A stretch of DNA of 36,828 bases, from the IMG/VR virus record IMGVR_UViG_3300006802_000236, positions 1 through 36,828 of that record; one strand, 5' to 3'. Every line of letters begins with the position of its first letter. Positions within the stretch are counted from its first letter, which is position 1. The notes under the pieces are model-generated. The model was not told the DNA's origin, searched no databases, and saw only the letters and a list, made by a program, of their open reading frames with translations. Positions 22,715-30,751 of this stretch are shown piece after piece. This stretch comes from a virus. A program made the translations under genes and the position numbers.

Positions 22715-23830
22715 ATGTCATTTTTAGGAGATAATCCAAATTATAAGTCAATTGATCTAGACCCAGTGTCTTCTCCGCCAAGCTCTCCAGAGCAAGGTCA
22801 GATTATATATCATAATTCAAGTGGACTATTGGTTTATGACAGTGTAAATTGGATTAAGCTTAATATAAGTAGAATAAAAGATTTTTCAGATGTTGATATA
22901 CCTGGCGCAGTTACAACAGAAGATGCGTTGGTTTATGATGGATCAAATTGGATTGCATCTGGAATAGTTTTTAACAATATAACAGATTTAAATGATTTTG
23001 CTGGCAGCCCATCAAGTGGTGACTATCTGGCTTATAATGGAACAAACTGGATTCCTTCTGGAATATCAGGCGGAGGTGGTGGTGGAGCAAGTGAGATAAA
23101 CGATTTATCTGATGTTTCAATAACCTCTATACAAGACAATGATTTATTAATATACAATTCTACTTCTGGAGCTTGGATTAATGAAAAATTAGAGTTAAAT
23201 GACTTAAGTGATGTATTAATAACATCTCCAGCAACTAACAGTGCTCTTCAGTACAATGGATTTTTTTGGACAGATTCTACTGCTACAATAGCAAGTGGAG
23301 AATCTTTTTTAAACCTTATATCAGAAGTCAATCAAACAAGTCATGTTTCTGGCATAGCTATATCTGGACTAGGCTCTGCATACGATAATTATTTTATAAT
23401 TGGAACAAATATTGAGGCAAAAGATGGAACTGCTGCTAGAAACATAGCGATGAGGTTCGCATCTTCTGGTTCAGATATTAACACTAACTACGACTATACA
23501 AATTCTAGAAGAACTCAGGGTAGCGCCACCTTATCCACTTCTATTGGTAACAGTACAAATCTTTTTCAATTTTTTAATGGGAATAATAGCAATTATCAAT
23601 ATAAAACAGTTTTAACTGGGTACTTTTCTAAAGTAGGAACAGGAGCTACTAGTGGCTACCCACTTTGGGCTGGAAAGTGGGACGTAGTAACTGACTCTTA
23701 TCATACACAGATATTTGGAAGATGGGATGGCGATGAGCCAACAGACTCTATTTCGTTTAGAGCAGTAAATGGCATAACTGTAACTCAAGCAGGAACAGTA
23801 AAAGGCAGATTTAGACTTTACGGATTTTAG
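22715..23830 (+). CDS. Fibre protein with LSDV repeats and a C-terminal receptor-type domain (371 aa)
   Basis: Residues about 35-185 carry the DLSDV...LVYDGSNWIASG repeat found in the giant fibre, interrupted by a GGGGGG linker (about 122-127). The C-terminal half (about 190-371) is a different beta domain with FIIGTNIEAKDG, a run of aromatic and Gly residues and a final GRFRLYGF. That tail is typical of phage fibre head domains, which end in a short hydrophobic strand. It may bind host receptors or cap a fibre. Paralogy with the next gene (same opening SLSG/SSPPSSP plan, same Gly linker) is apparent. Confidence 0.72.
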   Translation: MSFLGDNPNYKSIDLDPVSSPPSSPEQGQIIYHNSSGLLVYDSVNWIKLNISRIKDFSDVDIPGAVTTEDALVYDGSNWIASGIVFNNITDLNDFAGSPSSGDYLAYNGTNWIPSGISGGGGGGASEINDLSDVSITSIQDNDLLIYNSTSGAWINEKLELNDLSDVLITSPATNSALQYNGFFWTDSTATIASGESFLNLISEVNQTSHVSGIAISGLGSAYDNYFIIGTNIEAKDGTAARNIAMRFASSGSDINTNYDYTNSRRTQGSATLSTSIGNSTNLFQFFNGNNSNYQYKTVLTGYFSKVGTGATSGYPLWAGKWDVVTDSYHTQIFGRWDGDEPTDSISFRAVNGITVTQAGTVKGRFRLYGF

Positions 23831-23842
23831 TAGGAGTTTTAA

Positions 23843-25015
23843 GTGTCATACGAGGGTCAAAATCCAAGAAACTTTGATTCAATATCTCTTAGCGGTGTGT
23901 CCCCAACATCTAATAGTGGTGTTTTATTTTACTCCTCTCAATCTGGATTAGTGATATCAAATGGAAGTTCTTTTGAAAAAGTTGACTGCATATCAATTCA
24001 AGACTTATCTGGATTCATAACATCTACACCCTCTTCAGGCCATGTGTTGGCTTTTTCTGGAACAGAGGGGCAAATAATATCAAGTGGAGTGACAATCATA
24101 GATCAACTGGAGTCATTTTCCGATTTCACTGGAGGGCCAAGTGCATCTGGAGACTTACTTAGAAGAAATGGATCAAGTCAGTGGTATCCAGATGAATTTA
24201 CCGGAGGAGGTGGAGGATCTACAGCACTATCATCGCCTGAGTTCCAAACTGGAGACCCCGGTCTTAGAATCAATAGCCTAGTAAATAATAGTTATTTAGA
24301 ATATGATTCTACTAGTCAAGTTATTGTAAACTCACCAGTATCGAACATGTCTCTTAATTTGACCATATCTAATACAAGTGGAATATCATCTAATACAGAT
24401 CTAAACGACTTTTTAAGCTGGAATGGTTCATTTTGGGTTCCCAAAGCAGGCATGACAAACTATATAGAAGAAATAAGATCTACTGGATCAGAGTCTGGAG
24501 TAAGATCATATTTAGATTTTCCATATTTTATTGATCCGGCAGAAGGAGAAATGGCTTACAAAATAAGAATTAAAAATTTAACTTTAAGCAATGATGATCA
24601 ACTTAATTTTAGAGTTTTTCAAAACTATATTCCAACTAGTACTGTAACTGAAATAACCCAAAGATATTATTACTCAAATAGGGTTACAACGCCGGGTAGC
24701 ACATCTGTTTCAACCAGTGCTGCATCATTTGTAAACGCAATGCAAATTCTAGGAACTAAAGATAAAGACATTAAGACAAGAATTGATGTATTCTTTGGTC
24801 TCATGGGGTATCCCGATTCAAATGGTGTATATGGAAACGGGGGTGATAAGCACGTCACTATTCAGGGAGACATTTGTAATATTGCAGAGATTGGCGACCA
24901 CAATGATTTTCTAGGCAAACATTTTGGATTTTATACTAATAACTTTGAATTAAATAAACTTAGACTCTACACAACTTCAGGCTCAAGAATAAGTTGTGAC
25001 TGGTCTGTAGATTAG
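23843..25015 (+). CDS. Second LSDV-type fibre protein (390 aa), GTG start
   Basis: It has the same architecture as the preceding protein: N-terminal repeats (IQDLSGFITSTPSSGHVLAF, about 52-71), a glycine linker (TGGGGGSTALSSP) at about 127-139, then a C-terminal domain. The C-terminal domain differs strongly from that of its neighbour, ending in RISCDWSVD, so the pair looks like a duplicated fibre shaft with exchanged heads. GTG 23843 follows TAGGAG by 8 nt. It likely forms a separate fibre or an alternative receptor-binding protein. Confidence 0.7.
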   Translation: MSYEGQNPRNFDSISLSGVSPTSNSGVLFYSSQSGLVISNGSSFEKVDCISIQDLSGFITSTPSSGHVLAFSGTEGQIISSGVTIIDQLESFSDFTGGPSASGDLLRRNGSSQWYPDEFTGGGGGSTALSSPEFQTGDPGLRINSLVNNSYLEYDSTSQVIVNSPVSNMSLNLTISNTSGISSNTDLNDFLSWNGSFWVPKAGMTNYIEEIRSTGSESGVRSYLDFPYFIDPAEGEMAYKIRIKNLTLSNDDQLNFRVFQNYIPTSTVTEITQRYYYSNRVTTPGSTSVSTSAASFVNAMQILGTKDKDIKTRIDVFFGLMGYPDSNGVYGNGGDKHVTIQGDICNIAEIGDHNDFLGKHFGFYTNNFELNKLRLYTTSGSRISCDWSVD

Positions 25016-25025
25016 ATGGGTTAAA

Positions 25026-25424
25026 ATGAGCATATTGACATTTATTGGTACAATTTTTAAGCCAGCAGTAGATCTTATAGATGACTTACACTTGAGCAAG
25101 GAGGAAGAGGCTACATTAAAAAATGAATTAGAAAAAATTCAAGTACAAGTTAAAGAAAAGGTAATAGATCTTGAATCAAAAACCATAGAAGGCCAAGCCA
25201 AAATAATAGAGGCTGAAGCAAGAAGCGACTCTTGGTTAACCAAAAACTGGAGACCAATGGTTATAATGAGCTTATTCTCTCTAATAGTTTTAGACTATTT
25301 TGGAGTATCGTCTTCTGACGGCCTACCAGAGCAAGCTTGGAGAACAATTGATATAGCGCTGGGTGGATATATTGGTGGAAGATCTGTTGAAAAGGTTGCA
25401 AGAATAGTTAAAACATCCACTTAA
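25026..25424 (+). CDS. Holin of the GTA/3TM type (132 aa)
   Basis: The protein follows the GTA_holin_3TM pattern: an N-terminal helix ending in DLIDDLHLSKEEE, a long amphipathic coil with EGQAKIIEAEA, then SWLTKNWRP, a strong membrane helix (VIMSLFSLIVLDYFGV, about 79-94) and a second glycine-rich helix ending GGYIGGRSVEKVARI. Holins permeabilise the inner membrane at lysis. No endolysin gene is visible nearby. Its position among head genes is unusual for a lysis gene but shared with other phages and gene-transfer agents. It starts 10 bases after the fibre gene with a weak site. Confidence 0.85.
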   Translation: MSILTFIGTIFKPAVDLIDDLHLSKEEEATLKNELEKIQVQVKEKVIDLESKTIEGQAKIIEAEARSDSWLTKNWRPMVIMSLFSLIVLDYFGVSSSDGLPEQAWRTIDIALGGYIGGRSVEKVARIVKTST

Positions 25425-25435
25425 AAAACAAAGTT

Positions 25436-25451
25436 CGTATATTATTATGAG
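25436..25451 (+). promoter_or_regulatory. Candidate phage promoter upstream of protease-scaffold
   Basis: CGTATATTATTATGAG starts 48 bases before the ATG at 25484. It matches the motif upstream of the tail tube (31652) in its first 10 bases, and both are followed by a TTTATTTAA run. The location in the gap after the holin gene fits transcription of the capsid genes. Confidence 0.55.
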
Positions 25452-25483
25452 TGCTTTATTTAACTTTTAACTTTAAGGCAAAA

Positions 25484-27409
25484 ATGGAATTTAAAACAGA
25501 GATAAGATGCTTAGCTGAATTAATGCAAATGTCCGAAGAGGATGTTCAGCATTGCTTAGAGCTTGCCAAATCTGCAGAAAACGACAGCTTCAAACCTACT
25601 GACGGCATGGTCAGAGAAGCCAAAAAAGGGCTTGAGTGGAGAAGAGAGCATGGTCGAGGCGGAACAGATGTTGGAATTGCTCGTGCTCGTGATATAGCTA
25701 GTGGGAAAAACCTACCTCTAAAAACTGTAAAAAGAATGCACTCATTCTTTTCAAGACATGAAGTTGATAAAAAAGGAAAAGGCTTCTCACCCGGAGAAGA
25801 CGGTTTTCCTAGCAACGGAAGAATAGCTTGGGCTTTATGGGGTGGAGACCCCGGCCAAACTTGGGCCGCAAGCATTGTCGAAAGAGCTAAAAAAAGAGAA
25901 AAAGCTTCAGCGAATATAGATCCAGATTTATTAAAAATGAAGTCAATTTTAGTTTCACAAGGAATGAATCTAAATGACGATGTATTTTTAAAAGAAGAAC
26001 TTATAAAAGCTAGGTTAACTGGGGCTCACAAACCCGTTAACATTGAGCATCAAGATACTGAAATAGTCGGTCACATGCTAGAAACATATGTTGTTTCAAA
26101 AAGCGGTGAAAGACTTGACAGTGCTGAAGATATAGAAAATGAAGACTTAATTGACATAGTAAACGAGTCTGTCATTTACGCTTATATATTTCCAGAAGTT
26201 TCAGCTAGAATAGAAGAACTAGCTGCTAAAAACCAGCTTTTTGTATCAGTAGAGGCTTGGTTCTCAGACTACGATTATTTAGTTGGAGAAGACATTGTAA
26301 AAAGAACCTCTGCGACATCAGACATCCTAGAGAAGCATTTAAGAATAAATGGAGGAGAAGGTGTCTACGAAGAAAAAAAAGTTGGAAGAGTTTTAAGAAA
26401 TTTAATGTTCGGGGGAGTAGGGGTCGTTGCCACTCCCGCTAATCCCGATTCTTTAATTTTAGAAGTCGGAGACACTGAAAATAAAGCTGCTTCAGAGCAG
26501 TCTATTTTAGCGTCTCATATTATTGGCAATTTTGAGGCTAAGAAGGAGAAGATTATGGAAAACCCTCAGTTAGATGATTCTAATTCTGTAGAGGAAACTG
26601 ATCTTGAGATTTCTGAAGCTTCAATTACCGAAGAGTCAGAGGTTAATGGCGCTGACGATGTGGAAATGACAAATGCTTCTGAAGAAGATGTCTCAGAGTC
26701 AACTGATCAAGAGTCCGAGGCTCAAGATCAAGACCTAGATATTTCAGATGCTTCTGGTGATATTCACATGTCAGAGTCAATTGAAGCTTCTGAGGAAGAG
26801 GTGGTTGAAGAGTCTTCAGAAGATCAAGTTTCAGAAGATTCTGAGAACCTAGAGTCAGAAGCTAGTATGCATGAAGAAGAGCAGGATTCTGGATACCATG
26901 ACAAAGAGCAGGCAATGGGCGAGCACGGCGCTCACCACCACCCTGAGATTATGGCCAAGGTTGACGAGATGATGGCGATTCTATCAGGAATGACAGATAT
27001 GGTTACTAAGCAAAATGAAATTATTGGCGGTATGCATGACAAGATGAAAGAAATTGAAGCTGGTCAAATCGTCAATGATAGACATAAGAAAATGATGGAA
27101 GCTGGAATGGACTCAGAAATGATTGATTCAAGAGCTGACAGAGTTTCCGCTATGTCTGACCAAGAGTTTAACGATTACATTGAAGATGTAAAAAGCCTAC
27201 TAGTTAAAAGCATTGCTTCACTCGAAGATGTACCTGAGCAAGTAGAGCTAAAAGAAGTAGAAGAGCAGGTTGTTGACTCAGAAATTGATTTGTCAAAAAT
27301 TGAGTCTACAGATGCAGAAATTAATATAGATTCAGATTCCTCTGATCCCACCTATCAGAGATTTTTTCAAGCTGTTTCAAGTTCATTTAACAAGAGAAAA
27401 AAAAGATAA
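25484..27409 (+). CDS. Prohead protease-scaffold fusion (641 aa)
   Basis: ATG 25484 (AAGG 5 nt upstream) is chosen. An in-frame GTG at 25451 overlaps the candidate promoter and has no site. Residues 1-130 form a known phage domain with GGTDVGIARARDIASG, RMHSFFSRHEVDKKG and SNGRIAWALWGGDPG. Residues about 170-340 hold a protease-like domain with HKPVNIEHQ (182-190, His182 and His189) and GHMLETYV; FGGVGVVATPANP ends it. Residues about 357-520 are extremely Glu/Ser/Asp-rich and helical, followed by a Met-rich coiled coil, as in scaffolds. The protein would thus supply maturation protease and scaffold, the scaffold also from an internal start (26555). The protease class is not decidable; the catalytic residues are inferred. 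Confidence 0.8.
   Translation: MEFKTEIRCLAELMQMSEEDVQHCLELAKSAENDSFKPTDGMVREAKKGLEWRREHGRGGTDVGIARARDIASGKNLPLKTVKRMHSFFSRHEVDKKGKGFSPGEDGFPSNGRIAWALWGGDPGQTWAASIVERAKKREKASANIDPDLLKMKSILVSQGMNLNDDVFLKEELIKARLTGAHKPVNIEHQDTEIVGHMLETYVVSKSGERLDSAEDIENEDLIDIVNESVIYAYIFPEVSARIEELAAKNQLFVSVEAWFSDYDYLVGEDIVKRTSATSDILEKHLRINGGEGVYEEKKVGRVLRNLMFGGVGVVATPANPDSLILEVGDTENKAASEQSILASHIIGNFEAKKEKIMENPQLDDSNSVEETDLEISEASITEESEVNGADDVEMTNASEEDVSESTDQESEAQDQDLDISDASGDIHMSESIEASEEEVVEESSEDQVSEDSENLESEASMHEEEQDSGYHDKEQAMGEHGAHHHPEIMAKVDEMMAILSGMTDMVTKQNEIIGGMHDKMKEIEAGQIVNDRHKKMMEAGMDSEMIDSRADRVSAMSDQEFNDYIEDVKSLLVKSIASLEDVPEQVELKEVEEQVVDSEIDLSKIESTDAEINIDSDSSDPTYQRFFQAVSSSFNKRKKR
26555..27409 (+). CDS. Internal start giving a free scaffold protein (284 aa, nested in frame)
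   Basis: Within the protease-scaffold frame, AAGGAGAAGATTATG gives a strong Shine-Dalgarno at ideal spacing before Met358 (ATG 26555). The initiation site falls exactly between the protease domain and the acidic scaffold region. The product would be the Glu/Ser/Asp-rich segment plus coiled coil, without protease. This is the arrangement of lambda C/Nu3, where nested initiation yields excess scaffold. Expression is inferred from the site; it has not been observed. Confidence 0.65.
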   Translation: MENPQLDDSNSVEETDLEISEASITEESEVNGADDVEMTNASEEDVSESTDQESEAQDQDLDISDASGDIHMSESIEASEEEVVEESSEDQVSEDSENLESEASMHEEEQDSGYHDKEQAMGEHGAHHHPEIMAKVDEMMAILSGMTDMVTKQNEIIGGMHDKMKEIEAGQIVNDRHKKMMEAGMDSEMIDSRADRVSAMSDQEFNDYIEDVKSLLVKSIASLEDVPEQVELKEVEEQVVDSEIDLSKIESTDAEINIDSDSSDPTYQRFFQAVSSSFNKRKKR

Positions 27410-27420
27410 GGAGATACGAC

Positions 27421-27891
27421 ATGGCACTAAAAGCGCATCAGAAAATCATTGCAGATGACATCAACTTCCGCCTTGGAACGGCGGAGGAGCGTGGAATCAT
27501 GGTTTGCATTTCAACAACTACTGACGGAGAAGTCACCAAGGCTGCCAACGCCAGTGGTGCTCGTGTAGCTGGAATGCTTCTAATGGACACCGTTACACGC
27601 GGAACTCCGGGCAACCTCGCCAGTCTTGGCGACGACACCGGGACAACAACTCTACCCAGAAACATGAACAAAAACGAGACCTATGTATCTGGTGTTGTTC
27701 GCCTTCTCAAGAAGGGTGAAGCTGTAACTGATAAGGTCACTGGCTCAATCTCAAAGGGCGACACCCTCTACATAGCTGACAGTGGCGTTCTAACCGCCTC
27801 TGCTGCGACAGGCTACCAAGAGGTTGGTTACGCTCTTGAAGATCTTAGTGACACTTTCACTGGGTTTGTAAAAGTCTTTATTGACTGCTAA
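27421..27891 (+). CDS. Capsid decoration/stabilising protein candidate (156 aa)
   Basis: A small beta-rich protein between protease-scaffold and major capsid, the usual place of a decoration protein. It contains a beta-barrel pattern of alternating strands with glycine turns: RVAGMLLMDTV, ETYVSGVVRLL, ISKGDTLYIADSGVL and QEVGYALEDL. This resembles DUF2190-like or head-stabilising proteins that bind capsid surfaces; the family call is tentative. It has a strong AAGGAG 8 nt before ATG. Codons end in C/G far more often than in nearby genes, as in the major capsid gene, consistent with very high expression. Confidence 0.7.
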   Translation: MALKAHQKIIADDINFRLGTAEERGIMVCISTTTDGEVTKAANASGARVAGMLLMDTVTRGTPGNLASLGDDTGTTTLPRNMNKNETYVSGVVRLLKKGEAVTDKVTGSISKGDTLYIADSGVLTASAATGYQEVGYALEDLSDTFTGFVKVFIDC

Positions 27892-27931
27892 TATTTATTA
27901 ACAATAAAAAAAAGAAAGCAAAGGTATAAAA

Positions 27932-28918
27932 ATGAGTGATTTCAGTTCAATGGACAGCAAGAAAGATCTTCTAAGATCAACTGCAGGGCACGATCCTGTT
28001 AGTCTTGATAATCGCAGAGTTCTTGCTCAGGTTCTAAGTGATGTTTGGAAGACCGGAGCCTTCGAGCCCGATCTTCTTGGTGGTATTTTTACCAGAATTA
28101 ATGTTGCGCCGGGTGTTGATGCCAAGTTCCCCCTTGACTTCTACAGCCCGACAATTTCAGATACAGATGATCACACCGCGTTCGTCGTCCCTGCAGAGGG
28201 AAAGATTCCGAACAGAGTCATTGACGGCGATGAAGTACACGTTCCCACTTACAAAATTGCTAACGCGATTTCTTGGAACCTCGACTATGCTAGAGATGCT
28301 CGCTGGGATGTCATTGAGAGAGCTATCGAAGTTTTCACCAATGGTTTCACCAGAAAGATGAATGACGACGGATGGCACGTTGTTCTAGCCGCTGCTGCTA
28401 ACAACTCTGTTACAAACGACACCGCTGCCGGATCTGGCGTATTCACGAAGCCGCTACTCACTTCAATGCAAACTGCCATGAAGAGACTAACCGGAAATCG
28501 TGACGGCAAGCTCACCGACCTCTTCTTGAGCCCGGAGGCGATTGCCGACATTCGCAACTTCAGTGACACAGTTGTTGATGATGCTACTCTTCGCGCCCTA
28601 ATCAACCACGATGGTGAGGCTCCGCTTCCTAGCTTATTCGGAGTAACTCTACATGAGGTTATTGACATGGGTGTCGGCCAAGAGTACCAGACTTACCTAA
28701 CTGGCACTGTTGGTGCTTCACTTGCTGCTTCAGATGCAGAGTTCTGTGTTGGACTTGACCTTGGTCGTCGCGATAGCTTCGTAATGCCCGTTCGCGAAGA
28801 CATGGAGATGTTCGACGATCCGTCTCTACACAGAAGTGGCAAGGCTGGCGTCTACGGCTGGATGGAGCTTGGATTTGCCGCTCTTGACAACCGCAGAGCT
28901 ATTCTTGGTTCACTCTAA
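27932..28918 (+). CDS. Major capsid protein (328 aa)
   Basis: Assigned from position (after protease-scaffold and decoration), a size normal for HK97-fold capsid proteins, a shifted high-expression codon usage and a terminator directly after it. Sequence elements fit the fold: a long N-arm, then GKIPNRVIDGDEVHVP..KIANAISW, a spine helix with ERAIEVFTNGFTRKMNDDGW, LFLSPEAIADIRNF and GVTLHEVIDMG as P-domain strands, and DNRRAILGSL at the C-terminus. There is no obvious long delta domain, consistent with the scaffold being supplied separately. AAAGG precedes the ATG. Confidence 0.85.
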   Translation: MSDFSSMDSKKDLLRSTAGHDPVSLDNRRVLAQVLSDVWKTGAFEPDLLGGIFTRINVAPGVDAKFPLDFYSPTISDTDDHTAFVVPAEGKIPNRVIDGDEVHVPTYKIANAISWNLDYARDARWDVIERAIEVFTNGFTRKMNDDGWHVVLAAAANNSVTNDTAAGSGVFTKPLLTSMQTAMKRLTGNRDGKLTDLFLSPEAIADIRNFSDTVVDDATLRALINHDGEAPLPSLFGVTLHEVIDMGVGQEYQTYLTGTVGASLAASDAEFCVGLDLGRRDSFVMPVREDMEMFDDPSLHRSGKAGVYGWMELGFAALDNRRAILGSL

Positions 28919-28940
28919 GAATAATAAAATCGTCAAATTT

Positions 28941-28974
28941 ATGGGAGAGGGCTTGCCGCTCTCTCCCATATTTT
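28941..28974 (+). terminator. Rho-independent terminator after the major capsid gene
   Basis: A 9-bp perfect stem ATGGGAGAG / CTCTCCCAT (28941-28949 and 28961-28969), an 11-nt loop that itself has a GGC/GCC pair, then ATTTTATAT. It lies 23 bases after the stop codon. Confidence 0.85.
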
Positions 28975-29003
28975 ATATAAAAATCTTTTAGATTGGCGTT
29001 AAA

Positions 29004-29591
29004 ATGGCTTTAGAATCAGCTATATCAGTTTCTGGACTTAGACAAAGAGCGATTATAGATATGGCTTTAACCTCATCTACTTTTACAGATTTGGAATGGT
29101 CATATTTAACTGACAAGAGTGTTAGAAGAGTTAATAGAAAACTAAATATCGTTGGAGAAGACTCTCAGTTATCAGTTAGTGGTGTAGATGTCTCTGGTGT
29201 AATAGTAAGAAGTGACTCTGGGGTAATTAATGACTCTTTAGCTGACATTGTTTTATTACAAGTTGAATGCTTGGTTGCAAAAAATATAAGAAGAAGCTCA
29301 GTTGGAAAAGGAATAAAAGTCAGAGACGGAGATTCAGAGATAGATACTACTGCCAGTTTTGATGGCCACAATCAGGTTGTTACAGATGCGTGCTCTGAAC
29401 TACAAATGGCCATAATACAATACTTGCAGTCAGACCCCGAATCAAGCTCAGACGCCTCTAAGTATGGCTCATTGATAACTTATGACGACAAATTTATAAT
29501 AACAGATGTTGACCACGGAGGAGACTCGGCTGGAACAAGAGATTACTCATCTCCGTTTGATCAAAGTACAGGCCCTTATTCTGATTGTTAG
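29004..29591 (+). CDS. Head-tail connector (adaptor) candidate (195 aa)
   Basis: The first gene after the capsid, in the usual place of a neck adaptor. It has a helical N-terminal half (RQRAIIDMALTSSTFTDLEWS, then VRRVNRKL) and a long central helix (LADIVLLQVECLVAKNIRR), which is the helix-rich pattern of gp6/gp15-type adaptors, plus a low-complexity acidic Ser/Asp tail. The assignment is by position and secondary-structure pattern; no motif is diagnostic. The ATG has only a weak upstream site. It is in the run of closely spaced genes to 31636. Confidence 0.55.
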   Translation: MALESAISVSGLRQRAIIDMALTSSTFTDLEWSYLTDKSVRRVNRKLNIVGEDSQLSVSGVDVSGVIVRSDSGVINDSLADIVLLQVECLVAKNIRRSSVGKGIKVRDGDSEIDTTASFDGHNQVVTDACSELQMAIIQYLQSDPESSSDASKYGSLITYDDKFIITDVDHGGDSAGTRDYSSPFDQSTGPYSDC

Positions 29592-29599
29592 GTTTTAAA

Positions 29600-30133
29600 A
29601 TGGCAGAAGATGACAGCATTCTACCTACAAAGGGTCTTTTCTTCGATGAAACCCTACAGCAATTGTATGAAAGCTCAATAGACCAGCTTTTAAAAGATCT
29701 TGGATACAATATAACATTGTATTTAGAGCCAGTTTCTCAAGACTGTCCAAACTGTGGCGTTGGCCCTAACGGAAAGTCTGATGGAAGGTATAATTCATCT
29801 AATACAAACACCTTAAACGGTCCTTTAAATAGATTTTTCCCAACAGGAGCGATATGCCCAGTTTGCGCAGGTCAGGGTAAATTGTTAACAGAAAACACAA
29901 AAGACTGGACTGCTCTAATTAAATATAGCCCAGAAGAGTGGGATAATGAGGAAACTGGAATTGATAAGACGGAAGTAGTGAGACTAAAAACAAGAATAGA
30001 GGCGCTTTCTCATATAAATAATTCAGTTAAAGCAAAAATAGAGGGTAATTTTTATAAATTAGAGGGAGACCCCGTTAAAAAGGGCCTGCAGGTTAGAACT
30101 TATCTAAGCTCTTTTTGGAAAAGAATAGAATAA
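29600..30133 (+). CDS. Neck protein candidate with zinc-ribbon pairs (177 aa)
   Basis: ATG 29600 is chosen (AGG 7 nt upstream) rather than the in-frame TTG at 29585, which overlaps the upstream stop region. It has CPNC at about residues 48-51 and CPVCAGQGK at about 86-94, a pair arrangement like the DnaJ-type zinc ribbon, so structural zinc is likely. The rest is mixed helix and strand. In tailed phages this slot often holds a head-closure or tail-connector protein, some of which carry zinc sites. The stop overlaps the next ATG by one base (TAATG). Confidence 0.55.
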   Translation: MAEDDSILPTKGLFFDETLQQLYESSIDQLLKDLGYNITLYLEPVSQDCPNCGVGPNGKSDGRYNSSNTNTLNGPLNRFFPTGAICPVCAGQGKLLTENTKDWTALIKYSPEEWDNEETGIDKTEVVRLKTRIEALSHINNSVKAKIEGNFYKLEGDPVKKGLQVRTYLSSFWKRIE

Positions 30134-30750
30134 TGAATGAAATATCCATAACAAATTTATCCAATTTGGAAAATAAAATAAAAAAAGTTATGAATAAAAA
30201 AACAAATCAGCTTGTAAGAGATCTTGAAGAATTTCTTATAAACGTAAACGAATTGCTTGGAAACCGTTTTGCTGAATCAAATGAGTTTAATGAAATTAAG
30301 ACTTCACTTAGAGGTGAGTTTGGATTTACTGAAGAGGAGGTTGCAGAGCTTGATCAAATTGTAAATGTAATTAAAAATGACAAATCAATAACAAAAATAA
30401 GAGCAAATAGCAACAGAATTATTTTAGAATGGGTTGATTTCGAAGCTCTTAAAAAGCATCCAGCAGCCTTACACCCACTTAGCAAGAAACAAAAAAATTC
30501 TAGTAAATTTGATGTTTCAGATGTTGTATCTTGGGTTGATTGGCTAGAAAATGGTCTAAGTATAACTGGATACTTTTATAAAGAAGAGGGGAAAAAAGCC
30601 TCTCGTTCAGAATCTGGTATCATGAGAAAAAGCTCTCAAACATTTAGGCTAAGAAAAACAAAGGTTTTAGAAAAGTTAGCCAAAACAATTACTAAAACAA
30701 AGATTAAAGCCGGAATAGCTGTAATAATAGAAAAAAGAGTGGAAGAATAA
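30133..30750 (+). CDS. Neck or tail-completion candidate (205 aa)
   Basis: The ATG overlaps the upstream stop (TAATG). A TTG at 30115 extends in frame but is less likely. A helical N-terminus (LSNLENKIKKVMNKKTNQLV...) is followed by a strand-rich middle (RIILEWVDFEAL) and a basic C-terminus. The layout, with an amphipathic helix followed by a long basic helix and the IIEKRVEE ending, resembles HK97 gp10-like tail-completion proteins in general plan only. There is no diagnostic motif. It sits in the four-gene cluster between capsid and tail tube. Confidence 0.5.
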   Translation: MNEISITNLSNLENKIKKVMNKKTNQLVRDLEEFLINVNELLGNRFAESNEFNEIKTSLRGEFGFTEEEVAELDQIVNVIKNDKSITKIRANSNRIILEWVDFEALKKHPAALHPLSKKQKNSSKFDVSDVVSWVDWLENGLSITGYFYKEEGKKASRSESGIMRKSSQTFRLRKTKVLEKLAKTITKTKIKAGIAVIIEKRVEE

Positions 30751-30751
30751 A

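Noticed and set aside
25451-25484. GTG 25451 as the start of the protease-scaffold gene
   Set aside because: It overlaps the promoter motif and has no ribosome-binding site; ATG 25484 has AAGG 5 nt upstream.
28157-28668. Minus-strand frames opposite the capsid gene
   Set aside because: They are shadows of the capsid coding sequence produced by its C/G-ending codons.
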